Source: an uncultured Pelagibacteraceae bacterium
Lineage (GTDB): Bacteria > Pseudomonadota > Alphaproteobacteria > Pelagibacterales > Pelagibacteraceae
Direction: 5' to 3'
NCBI GenBank assembly: GCA_902522525.1
Contig: CABYVU010000006.1
Span: forward strand, 1 to 62,511
DNA length: 62,511 nt
The stretch's first letter is position 1. Each line of letters starts with the position of its first letter. Below, in pieces: positions 37,235 through 46,406 of the stretch. The notes beneath the pieces are model-generated. The model had not been told where the DNA came from, ran no database searches, and saw only the letters and a list, made by a program, of their open reading frames with translations. The position numbers and the translations under genes are program-made.

Positions 37235-40200
37235 GTGGAAATTAAACTTGAGGATAAATATAAATTAAGTAAAGGAACTAGATTTTTAACTGGTGCTCAA
37301 GCTCTAGTTAGAGTTCCAATTGTTCAATCTAGAAGAGACAAACAACAAAATATTAATACTGCATGTTATATATCTGGTTATAGGGGCTCACCTCTTGGTG
37401 GTTATGATCAACAAATAATAAAAAATAAAAAATATTTGAATGAAAATAATATTTTCTTTCAACCTGGAATTAATGAGGAACTTGCTGCAACTTCTTTATG
37501 GGGTACACAACAAGTAAATCTTAGAAAAAAAGATAAATATGATGGTGTATTTGGCATTTGGTATGGTAAAGGGCCAGGCGTCGATAGAGCAGGAGATGCT
37601 TTAAAGCATGTAAACTTAGCAGGAACCTCGAAGTTTGGTGGTGTTATAGCTCTTATGGGAGATGATCACATCTGCGAGTCATCTACAACTTCACACCAAA
37701 GTGAATTTGCGATGATCGATGCAATGATACCTTTTTTAAACCCAAGTGGTGTTCAAGAAATATTAGATTATGGAATCATAGGAATTGAATTATCTAGAAA
37801 AAGTGGTTGTTGGGTTGGTATTAAGTGTGTTCATGACAATGTCAGTTCAGGCGCAACAGTAGATTTAAATGAAAACAGAGTTGTTCTTAAAGATATTTCT
37901 GATGAAAATTATCCATCTGATGGATTAAATATCAGATTGAAAGATACAGCTCAAGAAAAAGAATATCGTTTGCATTACCATAAATTAAAATACGTTAAAG
38001 AATATTGTAAATTAAATAATTTAAATAAATTAATTTTTGAATCGGAAAAACCTAGAATTGGAATAATTAGTACAGGAAAATCTTTCTTAGACACCAAGTT
38101 AGGACTTGAAAAAATAGGAATAAATAAAGAAGTGGCAAATAAAATAGGAATTAAATTTCTTAAAATTGCTATGCCATGGCCATTAGAAGAAACAGTAATT
38201 GAAAAATTTGCAGAAAATTTGGATAAGATCATTGTAGTTGAGGAAAAAAGATCAATTATTGAGACACAAGTAAAAGAAATTTTATTTAATAAAAACCTAA
38301 AAGTAAAAGTAATTGGAAAAAAGGATGAGAATAGTAACGATCTGTTTGTTTCGTCTGGAGCTTTAGACCCGGGAGAGATTGGCTTAAAAATTTATGAAAA
38401 AATAAAATATCTAAAATTACCTGAGGATGTGACTAATTTTTCAATGCAATTGAAATCTTTAACTAAGTCAACAAATTCAAATATTTCTTTAAAAAGAATC
38501 CCACATTTTTGTTCAGGTTGCCCTCATAATACCTCTACCAGAATTCCTGAGGGAAGTAGAGCAATAACGGGTATTAGTTGTGCTTATCTAGTCGAACATA
38601 TGGAAAGAGATAACGAGGGTTTTTCACAAATGGGATCTGAGGGAGCTACTTGGGTAGGAGAGTCAGTTTTTAGTAATACTGACCATGTTTTTCAAAATAT
38701 GGGAGATGGAACTTATATTCACTCCGGAATTCTCTCAATTAGACACGCGGTTGCAGCAAAAACTAAAATGACATTTAAGATATTATACAATGATGCTGTC
38801 GCCTTAACTGGTGGACAAGCATTAGATGGCTTACCAACTGTTGCCCAAATGTCTAAACAGCTTGAAGCTGAAGGAGTTAAAGAAATAGCAATAATTACAG
38901 ACGAAATTAAAAAGTATGATGACACCGGAGGTTTTGCCAAAAATTCAAAAGTTTATGATAGAAAGAATATTATAGATGTTCAAATTGAATTAAGCAAAAT
39001 TAATGGAACGACTGTCATAATTTATGATCAGACTTGTGCAGCTGAAAAAAGAAGAAGAAGAAAAAAAAGGTATTTTAGAAGAGCCCAAGAAAAAAATATT
39101 CATAAATAAGGACCTATGTGAAGGATGTGGAGATTGTGGAATACAATCAAATTGTGTTTCAATTGCTCCTGTTGAAACTGAGTTTGGAAGAAAAAGACAA
39201 ATTGATCAATCATCATGCAATAAAGATTACACATGTGTGGATGGATTTTGTCCAAGCTTTGTAAGTCTTGAGGGAGAGATAAGAATTAAAAAAAATTATG
39301 ATGAAAATCTTATAAATAAAATAAATTCAAAAATCGAAGAGCCAATACTACCTGAAATAAATAAATCTTATGGAATAATGATTGCTGGTATAGGTGGAAC
39401 TGGCGTTGTTACTATTGGAGCAGTGCTTGCAACAGCTGCCCAAATAGATGGTAGAGGATCTGGTGTTCTTGATATGACTGGACTAGCCCAAAAAGGTGGA
39501 GCTGTTAAAAGCTTTTTAAGAATTTTTGAAAAACCAGAGGATGTTGGGGCAATCAGATTATCCTATGGGGATACAAACTTACTCTTAGGATTTGATCTAC
39601 TAGTATCAAATGATTTAGAAATAATAAAAACTTTGGATAAAAAAATTTCAAAACTAATAATTAATACAGATGAAGTAATGCCAGGAGATTTTACGCGTGA
39701 CAAAGATTTTTATTTACCATTCGAGGAAATGCGAAACAATTTAATTAATATTGCAGGATTAGATAATATTAAATTTATATCATCAAATAAAATTACATCT
39801 AAGATCTTAGGAAATTCAATATTATCGAATATGTTTAATGTTGGGGTTGCATATCAATCAGGCCTGATACCAATTTCAGCTTCATCAATTGAAAAAGCAA
39901 TTGAATTAAACGGCGCTAGTGTCAAAGATAATATCGATGCATTCCGATTTGGTCGACATTATGAAAATTTAAAAGAAGAAGTAATTAATATAGTAAAAGA
40001 TGAACCAGAAATATTAGAGGGATTTGACGCGAAATATCAGAATAGATTTAAATTTTTAGAAGACTATCAAAATAAAAAATATGCTCAAAATTATGAAGAA
40101 TTGGTGAGTTATGCAAAAAAAGTTGATAAAGAAGTTGGAAACGGAAGTCAATTTTCCACAGCAGTATTAAAAAATTACTTTAAATTAATGGCTTACAAAG

Positions 40201-40655
40201 ATGAATATGAAGTATCAAGATTAATGACAAATAAAAAATTCTCAGATGATATAAATAAAAACTTTGAGGGTAACTTTAGTTACAACTTTTATTTAGCTCC
40301 ACCAATCTTCAGTAAAAAAAGTAAAGTAGATGGTAAATTACTAAAGATTAAATTTGGTGGATGGTTGTTTAATGTATTTAAATTAATCTCAAAATTTAAA
40401 TTTTTAAGAGGTACAAAATTTGATCCATTTGGTTATTTAAATGAGAGAAAAAAAGAGAGAGAATTAATTAGAAATTACAAACAAACTATCGTTGATATTG
40501 GATCAAAAATAAATAAATCAAACTATGAAACAGCTGTCAAAATAGCATCAATACCTGATCAAATAAGAGGATTTGGACACGTCAAAGAAAAGAATATAAA
40601 AGAAGCTATAAATAATAGAACAGATTTACTTAATTCTTTTCATGAAAACTCTTAG
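37235..40655 (+). CDS. Fused indolepyruvate:ferredoxin oxidoreductase, interrupted by a +1 frameshift at an A8 run
   Basis: Frame A (GTG 37235 to 39109) encodes the pyrimidine-binding and TPP domains (YRGSPLGGYDQQI, HFCSGCPHNTSTRIPEG, MGDGTYIHSG). The second frame (continuous from the A8 run to 40655) encodes the iron-sulfur stretch CEGCGDCGIQSNC and the gamma domain (AGIGGTGVVTIGAVLATAA). At 39061-39068 eight A's follow EKRRRR. Removing one A joins EKRRRRKK to GILEEP, exactly as in the fused alphaproteobacterial proteins, and gives about 1139 residues. The enzyme oxidatively decarboxylates aryl or branched 2-oxo acids to acyl-CoA. It sits between a DadA-type oxidase and a DMT transporter (14-nt overlap). 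A separately initiated second polypeptide (ATG 39024) is possible but would begin with a non-homologous stretch. Confidence 0.88.
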
Positions 40656-41547
40656 TCCAATATATCTAGCCTCTCTATACTTGGTGTTAGCTTGTTTATT
40701 TTGGGCTGGTAATTTTATAGTCGGTAAAGCAGCAAGTATTATTGATATACCTCCAATATCATTAAATTTTTATAGATGGTTTTTAGCTTGGTTAGTTTTA
40801 CTCCCATTTACTTACAAGGAATTATTAAGTAAGAAAAAAATTATATTGGACAATATTTTCTTATTTTCAATTTTAGGAATATTGGCTGTGAGTGTATTTA
40901 ATTCTGCACTTTTTTATTCTTTGAGACATACCCAAGTAATAACTGGAGTGCTAATGATATCTACAGTCCCAGTTATGATAATATTATTTTCATTTTTACT
41001 TAAAATTGAGAGAACAAATTTCTTTCAAATAACCGGTGTATTTCTCTCACTTATAGGTGTTTTATTTATAACAACTAAAGCAAATTTAAATAATCTATTA
41101 AATTTATCTTTTAATAAGGGAGATATTTTTGCATTGATTGCCATGTTTGCTTGGTCACTATATTCAACTCTCTTAAAAAAAAAAGAATTTAATTTATCTC
41201 CAATTTCCCTATTACAAGTCGTTATAACTTTTGGAGTTATTTTTTTAATTCCTATGTATTTTATTGACTACAGTTTAGGAAGCACAATCAAATTACAATC
41301 TTCTTTTTATTTAGTTTTATTTTATGTTGTTTTTTTTCCTGGTTTAATCTCGTTTTTATTTTGGATAAAGGGTGTAAAATTAATTGGTGCAAATAGATCT
41401 GGAGTTTTTTTACATTTGATGCCCATACTAGGCGCTATAATGGCTATGATAATTTTCAATGAGAAAATATTATTTTATCATTTCTTAGGTGCAATTTTTA
41501 TTATTGCTGGTATTACAATCTCGAATAAAAAAACTCAAAATGCTTAA
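40642..41547 (+). CDS. EamA/DMT-superfamily permease
   Basis: A 301-residue protein with ten predicted transmembrane segments in two EamA repeats (ACLFWAGNFIVGKAAS in the first, ALIAMFAWSLYSTLLKK in the second). Drug/metabolite transporters of this size often export amino acids or other small metabolites. The substrate is not evident. The gene overlaps the ior end by 14 nt and the next gene by 8 nt, so it belongs to the dadA-ior unit. Confidence 0.85.
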   Translation: MKTLSPIYLASLYLVLACLFWAGNFIVGKAASIIDIPPISLNFYRWFLAWLVLLPFTYKELLSKKKIILDNIFLFSILGILAVSVFNSALFYSLRHTQVITGVLMISTVPVMIILFSFLLKIERTNFFQITGVFLSLIGVLFITTKANLNNLLNLSFNKGDIFALIAMFAWSLYSTLLKKKEFNLSPISLLQVVITFGVIFLIPMYFIDYSLGSTIKLQSSFYLVLFYVVFFPGLISFLFWIKGVKLIGANRSGVFLHLMPILGAIMAMIIFNEKILFYHFLGAIFIIAGITISNKKTQNA

Positions 41548-42490
41548 AGTTGCTATTTTAGACGATTACCAAAACATTGCTCAAGAATTTATTGATTTGA
41601 AAAATCTTTCATCAAAATTTGATATTGAGATTTTCAGTGAACCTTTTGAAAACGAGGACGACGCCATAGAAAAATTAAAAGAATTTGAAGCTCTGCTTAT
41701 TATGAGAGAAAGAACGTCAATTACTTCAAATATTATTAAAAGTTTAAAAAAACTAAAATACATTTCTACAAGCGGAATGAGAAATAAAGCCATAGATCTT
41801 GAAGCAACAAAAAAAGCTAAAATTATTGTTACAGGCACAGAAATCAATTCAAATCCAACCTGTGAATTAACATGGGCCTTAATTTTAGGACTAGCAAGAA
41901 ATATTAAAGTGGAAGTTGATAACATGTATCAAGGCTATTGGCAGACAACAGTGGGAGTTGAGTTAAAAGGAAAAATTCTTGGACTTATTGGTTTAGGAAA
42001 AGTTGGATCTCAAGTTGCCAAAATTGGAAAAGCGTTTGGTATGCAAGTAATGGCATGGAGTGAAAATCTCAGTCTAGATAAATGTAAAGAGCTTGATGTT
42101 TTGCCTTCAAGCAAAGAAGATATAATCCAAAATTCTGATTTCATATCAATTCATGTACAAGGAGGAGAAAGATATAAAGATTGTTTTAAACTTGCTGAGT
42201 TTGATAAAATGAAAAAAACAGCCTTTTTGATTAATACCTCAAGAGGTCCGGTTGTAAATGAAGATGATTTGATTATAGCACTTTCAACTAATGTAATTGC
42301 TGGTGCAGGAATTGATGTTTATGATAAAGAGCCTTTGCCTGCTGGTCACAAACTAAGATTTGTACCTAATGCACTTTTGCTTCCACACTTAGGCTATGTA
42401 ACAGCAGAAAATTATTCTACTTTTTATACACAAATGATCGAAAATTTAGAAGCTTGTGTTGCCGGTAAGCCTATAAGAGAAATAAAGTAA
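41540..42490 (+). CDS. D-isomer-specific 2-hydroxyacid dehydrogenase
   Basis: The frame is open from an ATG at 41489, but homology begins at the ATG at 41540 (LKVAILDDYQN), giving 316 residues. The NAD-binding domain has GLIGLGKVGSQVAKIGKAFG, then the catalytic Arg in INTSRGPVVNE, Glu in GIDVYDKEPLP and His in LLPHLGYV. Such enzymes interconvert 2-oxo acids and D-2-hydroxy acids. The substrate is unknown, but a 2-oxo acid fits the neighbouring dadA and ior. It overlaps the DMT gene by 8 nt. Confidence 0.88.
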   Translation: MLKVAILDDYQNIAQEFIDLKNLSSKFDIEIFSEPFENEDDAIEKLKEFEALLIMRERTSITSNIIKSLKKLKYISTSGMRNKAIDLEATKKAKIIVTGTEINSNPTCELTWALILGLARNIKVEVDNMYQGYWQTTVGVELKGKILGLIGLGKVGSQVAKIGKAFGMQVMAWSENLSLDKCKELDVLPSSKEDIIQNSDFISIHVQGGERYKDCFKLAEFDKMKKTAFLINTSRGPVVNEDDLIIALSTNVIAGAGIDVYDKEPLPAGHKLRFVPNALLLPHLGYVTAENYSTFYTQMIENLEACVAGKPIREIK

Positions 42491-42491
42491 A

Positions 42492-43397
42492 GTGGAATTA
42501 CCAGTTGTCAATCATCCTGATTATGAAGCAAAAATTGGTGATGATAATAAATTTCCAATTAAAAAATTTGGTGAATTAGCAAATTTTCTTAGAAAAGAAA
42601 AAGTAGTTAAAAAATTTTATAAACCTGAGCCATGTTCAATTGATACACTCAAAGAGGTTCACTCGGAGGAGTATATTTTAAAAATTAAAAATAAAACATT
42701 AGAGGAAACACTAGTTAAAAAAATAGGTTTTCCTTTAGTTGATAGTGTCGTGAGAAGATCTTTAGTAGCAACAGGAGGAACCGTGTTAGCTTCTAAATTG
42801 GCCATTAACTATGGAATAGCTTGTAATACTGCTGGTGGAAGCCACCATGCAATATATGACGAGGGAGCAGGATTTTGTGTTTTTAATGATGTAGCTGTTG
42901 CTGCAAAATATCTTTTAAATAGAGGACTAGCTAATAAAATTCTCATTCTGGATCTTGATGTTCACCAAGGAAATGGAAATGCAGAAATATTTAAAAATGA
43001 AAATAATGTTTTTACATTTAGCATGCACTCAAAAGTAAATTACCCTCCCATAAAATCAAAAGGTGATTTAGATGTTGAGCTTGAACAAAACATGGAAGAC
43101 GAGCAATATTTGGATATTTTAAAAAAAAATTTAATTTTCTTGAACGATTTTAATTTTGATTTTGTATTTTATATTGCAGGTGTTGATATTCATTTAGGCG
43201 ATAGATTAGGCAAGTTAAAAATTACTGATATTGGCATTAATAGAAGAGATGAAATGGTTATCAGAAACTTTTTCGAGAGAAGAATTCCTATTTGTGGTGT
43301 TTTAGGGGGTGGTTATAATAAAGACTTTGAAAAACTTATTGAATTGCACGCAAGTTTACATAAAAATTGTGCAAAATATTTAAATGACAAAAAATAA
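42492..43397 (+). CDS. Histone-deacetylase-like amidohydrolase (AcuC/acetylpolyamine amidohydrolase superfamily)
   Basis: A 301-residue zinc hydrolase of the arginase/deacetylase fold. GGSHHAIYDEGAGFCVFNDVAVA contains the His pair, LILDLDVHQGNG contributes zinc ligands Asp and His, and GVDIHLGDRLGKLKIT and GVLGGGYN complete the site. Bacterial members remove acetyl or other acyl groups from small amines or proteins. The start is GTG, 1 nt after the dehydrogenase. It overlaps msrB by 14 nt. The substrate is not predictable from sequence. Confidence 0.87.
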   Translation: MELPVVNHPDYEAKIGDDNKFPIKKFGELANFLRKEKVVKKFYKPEPCSIDTLKEVHSEEYILKIKNKTLEETLVKKIGFPLVDSVVRRSLVATGGTVLASKLAINYGIACNTAGGSHHAIYDEGAGFCVFNDVAVAAKYLLNRGLANKILILDLDVHQGNGNAEIFKNENNVFTFSMHSKVNYPPIKSKGDLDVELEQNMEDEQYLDILKKNLIFLNDFNFDFVFYIAGVDIHLGDRLGKLKITDIGINRRDEMVIRNFFERRIPICGVLGGGYNKDFEKLIELHASLHKNCAKYLNDKK

Positions 43398-43752
43398 CCC
43401 AAATTTATCAGATCAACAAAAAAAAGTTTTATTCGAAGATGCAACAGAGGCTCCTGGTTCTAGTGAATTAAATTTTGAAAAGAGAGAGGGTAGTTATTAT
43501 TGTGCAAATTGCCAAACAAAATTATTTGATTCAAATACCAAGTATGAAAGTGGTTCAGGATGGCCTTCATTTTACGAGTCTCTTCCTGATGTATTTGAAA
43601 CTAAAACTGATCATCATATTGGATATGCTAGGACTGAATATCACTGTAAAAAATGTGGCGGTCACCATGGACATATTTTTGATGATGGACCGCAGCCAAC
43701 CGGTAAAAGATATTGTAATAACGGGGTGTGCCTAGTTTTCAAACCAAAATAA
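43384..43752 (+). CDS. msrB: Peptide methionine-R-sulfoxide reductase
   Basis: A 122-residue MsrB. Two zinc-binding CxxC pairs (YYCANC and HCKKCGGHHGHIF), SGWPSFY and the catalytic Cys111 in RYCNNGVCLVF are present. The usual RYCIN reads RYCNN, and a second Cys (Cys116) follows closely. It reduces Met-R-sulfoxide in proteins. The gene overlaps the HDAC-like gene by 14 nt and ends 13 nt before a DUF1479 gene. Confidence 0.94.
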   Translation: MTKNNPNLSDQQKKVLFEDATEAPGSSELNFEKREGSYYCANCQTKLFDSNTKYESGSGWPSFYESLPDVFETKTDHHIGYARTEYHCKKCGGHHGHIFDDGPQPTGKRYCNNGVCLVFKPK

Positions 43753-43765
43753 TCGATTTCAAGTT

Positions 43766-45001
43766 ATGAATTTAATTGAAATACAAAATAGGATTATTTC
43801 TGAAAAAATTAAGCTCAGAAAAAAATCAAAAAACTTTGTTAATAATTTTAAAAAAATTGAAAAATATATTCAAAAAGAAGTTGCGATAATTAAAGAGTCA
43901 AAAGACTCAATTATTCCAGAAATAGAATTTGAAGATATTTCTATTAAGGATCAAACGATAATTAAAGATAAAGTATTCAAACGTGGCTGTGTAATCATTA
44001 GAAATGTTTTTGATAAAAAAAAGGTGACAGAATTAAATGAAGATTTAGATAAATATGTCTTGGAAAATAATTATTTTGAAGACCAAAAAAAAAAGATAGG
44101 TATAGACAAATACTTTAGCGACTTAAAATCAGGGAAACCTCAAATTTTTGGATTGTATTGGTCTAAAGCTCAATCAGAAATTAGACATTCTAAAGAAATG
44201 GAAACTGTTAAAAAATGGTTAAATAATCTTTGGAACTATAATTATGAAGGTAAAAATGTATTTGATCCAAATAGAGAACTTGTTTACGCAGATCGAGTGA
44301 GAAGAAGAGAACCAGGAGACGATACCTTAGGTTTATCTCCACATTGTGATGCTGGGTCAATTGAAAGATGGACTGATAAAGCTTATCAAAAAATTTACAA
44401 TGATATTTTTTCAGACAATTTCGAAAATTTTAATCCATATGATGCAAGATATAGAGATGAAACAATTGAATTTGAATCTCCTGCGGTAGCACATGTATTT
44501 AGAACATTTCAAGGATGGACTGCCTTAACAGAACAAGGTCCAAATGATGGAACTTTACAATTGATTCCTATTGCAAAAGGAATGTCATACGTTTTAACAA
44601 GAGCTTTATTAGATGATGTTCCTGAAAATGAATTATGTGGATCAAAAGCAGGCAAAGCTTTATCGATAAATGAAAAATATCATAGTTTATTACTTGAAGG
44701 TTTAATCTCAATTCCAAAAATGAATCCTGGAGACACTATTTGGTGGCATCCAGATGTAGTACATGCAGTCGAGGAAAAACATCAAGGTAAAAATTACTCA
44801 AATGTTATTTATGTTGGAGCAACACCTTATTGTAAAAAAAATATTGATTATATAAAAAAACAATCAAAAAAATTTATTGAAGGCAAAAGTCCACCTGATT
44901 TTGCTCCTGAAGATTATGAAGTAGATTATAAAGGTAGAGTCACAGTAAATGACTTAAGTGAATTAGCAAAAAAACAATTAGGATTAATCGATTGGAATTA
45001 A
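43766..45001 (+). CDS. DUF1479 family protein (2-oxoglutarate/Fe(II) dioxygenase-like, YbiU family)
   Basis: A 411-residue protein. DTLGLSPHCDAGSIERWTD holds a HxD pair, and NPGDTIWWHPDVVHAVE holds a third His, the facial triad expected of Fe(II) dioxygenases; KNYSNVIYVGATPYC follows. The GCVIIRNVF segment near residue 75 is a usual N-terminal element of such enzymes. No biochemical role is established for the family. It ends the seven-gene co-directional unit starting at dadA and is convergent with the glutaredoxin gene (1-nt gap). Confidence 0.85.
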   Translation: MNLIEIQNRIISEKIKLRKKSKNFVNNFKKIEKYIQKEVAIIKESKDSIIPEIEFEDISIKDQTIIKDKVFKRGCVIIRNVFDKKKVTELNEDLDKYVLENNYFEDQKKKIGIDKYFSDLKSGKPQIFGLYWSKAQSEIRHSKEMETVKKWLNNLWNYNYEGKNVFDPNRELVYADRVRRREPGDDTLGLSPHCDAGSIERWTDKAYQKIYNDIFSDNFENFNPYDARYRDETIEFESPAVAHVFRTFQGWTALTEQGPNDGTLQLIPIAKGMSYVLTRALLDDVPENELCGSKAGKALSINEKYHSLLLEGLISIPKMNPGDTIWWHPDVVHAVEEKHQGKNYSNVIYVGATPYCKKNIDYIKKQSKKFIEGKSPPDFAPEDYEVDYKGRVTVNDLSELAKKQLGLIDWN

Positions 45002-45002
45002 T

Positions 45003-45257
45003 TTATTTTAAAGATGCTTCTAGTTGACCATTTTTTTCAAGATCTCTAAGTTCTTGATAACCGCCAATATGCTCATCGTTAAAAAAAATTTGAGGAATTG
45101 TTCTTCTCCCATTAGCTTTCTGTATCATTTCGCCTCTAATCTCTGGACCTGTAGATACGTCAATAACTTTATATTCAAGATTATTTCTTTTTAATAATCT
45201 TTTTGCGGCATCACAGAATGCACACATTGGTCCTGAATACATTGTTATATTTTTCAT
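45003..45257 (-). CDS. grxC: Glutaredoxin 3
   Basis: An 84-residue dithiol glutaredoxin. The active site CAFC is at residues 12-15 (usually CPYC or CPFC, so Ala replaces Pro), followed by the TIPQIFFND cis-Pro segment and HIGGYQEL, the GSH-binding Gly-Gly. It reduces disulfides with glutathione. It is the second gene of a minus-strand pair with the DUF2805 gene 28 nt upstream. Confidence 0.92.
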   Translation of the reverse strand: MKNITMYSGPMCAFCDAAKRLLKRNNLEYKVIDVSTGPEIRGEMIQKANGRRTIPQIFFNDEHIGGYQELRDLEKNGQLEASLK

Positions 45258-45285
45258 ACTTTAGATATACTTATATTTCTTGATT

Positions 45286-45585
45286 TTACCAGTTATGAAT
45301 TTCATTTTTCTTTATCTTAACTCTTATTTGTTTTCTTGAATATTCAAACTTTTTTCTATGTTTAATGCTTTGTGAATTTACTCTTTTTCTCCATAGCCTA
45401 AAAGACGAAGGTTTTAAACTTCTTCTCATAATCTTAATTACGTCAGATTCTGTTTTTCCAGTTTTTTTTTCTATATCTTCAAATGTAATTCTATCTGCCC
45501 ATGCTGCCCAAATGACCCAGTCTGGACTACCAGGTTTTGGCTCAGGATTTTTAACTCTGGTTGTGGGCCTGTGACTTTTTTTCAT
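45286..45585 (-). CDS. DUF2805 / TIGR03643 family protein
   Basis: A 99-residue basic protein. WAAWADRITFEDIEKKTG followed by MRRSLKPSSFRLWRKRV is the pattern of this small family, found in marine bacteria and plants, probably a helix-turn-helix-like nucleic acid binding module. The role is unknown. It is followed on the minus strand by grxC and is divergent from the LysE/RhtB exporter, sharing the palindrome-bearing spacer at 45586-45703. Confidence 0.8.
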   Translation of the reverse strand: MKKSHRPTTRVKNPEPKPGSPDWVIWAAWADRITFEDIEKKTGKTESDVIKIMRRSLKPSSFRLWRKRVNSQSIKHRKKFEYSRKQIRVKIKKNEIHNW

Positions 45586-45644
45586 AAAATTCCAGCAATC
45601 TTGAAATAAATAAATAATGCAAATTTATATGCTTATGATATTAT

Positions 45645-45677
45645 CATCTTTAGATAGTCCTATCTAGCCATCTTTAG
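45645..45677. promoter_or_regulatory. Putative operator: inverted repeat nested in direct repeats
   Basis: In the 118-bp divergent spacer before the LysE/RhtB exporter, TAGATAG-TC-CTATCTA (45651-45666) is a perfect 7-bp inverted repeat. The 9-mer CATCTTTAG occurs twice, at 45645-45653 and 45669-45677. Such nested symmetry is typical of a dimeric regulator site, and LysE-type exporters are often controlled by a LysR/Lrp-type regulator. No regulator gene is adjacent. Confidence 0.45.
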
Positions 45678-45703
45678 CTCCCGGTTTTTTAGGGCTATCC
45701 ATC

Positions 45704-46318
45704 ATGCTTCCGTTAAATTATTTTCTATTTCTTCAAATTATCCTATTCATGTTTATCACTCCTGGAACTCCTAGAATTGTAATCATTTCATATTCTATGA
45801 ATTATGGTGTTAGAAATTGTGTTTGGACTGCACTAGGAGATGTTACTGCAAATATTATTCAAGCATGTCTTGTAATTTTTGTAATTGGATCTTTTATCTC
45901 TGATAACCCAACTTTATTAAATATTTTTAAATGGTTTGGTGTAATTTATATACTTTACCTAGCATTCGACATTTATAAATCTAAACCTAAAGATATTAAC
46001 TCAAGTGAAACTTTACAAAAAAGTTCGTTATCATTTTTTAAAGATGGTTTTTTAGTTGCGGGCACAAGTCCTAAAGCTTGGATGTTCTTCCCTTTTATTT
46101 TTCCTCAATTCATTGATTTTAATTCAAATTACGTTGCACAATTTTTAATTTTAATAACAACTTATGTAATATTAGATTTTTTATCTTTGGTTGGTTATGC
46201 AGTCTTAGCAAATAAAATGATTACATGGGTTAAAGCAAAAGCAAAGGTCATAAACACAATTTCTGCGTGCGTCCTAATTGTTATAGCTCTTATAATTGCA
46301 TTTATGCAACAATATTGA
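45704..46318 (+). CDS. LysE/RhtB-family amino acid exporter
   Basis: A 204-residue protein with about six transmembrane segments. FLFLQIILFMFITPGTPRI near the N-terminus and FKDGFLVAGTSPKAWMFFPFIFPQF (two motifs of the family, N-terminal P-G-P-like and central GxxxNPKA-like) mark the LysE/RhtB superfamily. The substrate is an amino acid or derivative, but the sequence does not tell which. It is transcribed alone, behind the palindromic spacer and 88 nt before the Liv binding protein gene. Confidence 0.85.
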   Translation: MLPLNYFLFLQIILFMFITPGTPRIVIISYSMNYGVRNCVWTALGDVTANIIQACLVIFVIGSFISDNPTLLNIFKWFGVIYILYLAFDIYKSKPKDINSSETLQKSSLSFFKDGFLVAGTSPKAWMFFPFIFPQFIDFNSNYVAQFLILITTYVILDFLSLVGYAVLANKMITWVKAKAKVINTISACVLIVIALIIAFMQQY

Positions 46319-46395
46319 CCATTAATGCGATACTACTGTTACTTGAAAAAAAACTAAATTCTTAGTTTAATAAGGTTTAAATTAATTAATTAATA

Positions 46396-46403
46396 AGAGG
46401 AGA
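46396..46403 (+). promoter_or_regulatory. Strong ribosome binding site of the Liv binding protein gene
   Basis: AGAGGAGA lies 3 nt before the ATG at 46407 (AGGAG core 4 nt before it). It is one of only a few full Shine-Dalgarno matches in the window, in keeping with high expression of a periplasmic binding protein. Confidence 0.7.
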
Positions 46404-46406
46404 TAA

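Noticed and set aside
41489..41539. Longer N-terminus for the 2-hydroxyacid dehydrogenase starting at ATG 41489
   Set aside because: The added residues are the other-frame reading of the DMT transporter end; homology begins at 41540.
46351..46368. AAACTAA/TTAGTTT hairpin before the Liv binding protein as a terminator
   Set aside because: Only A-T pairs apart from one, and no T run follows; it is expected by chance in such AT-rich DNA.
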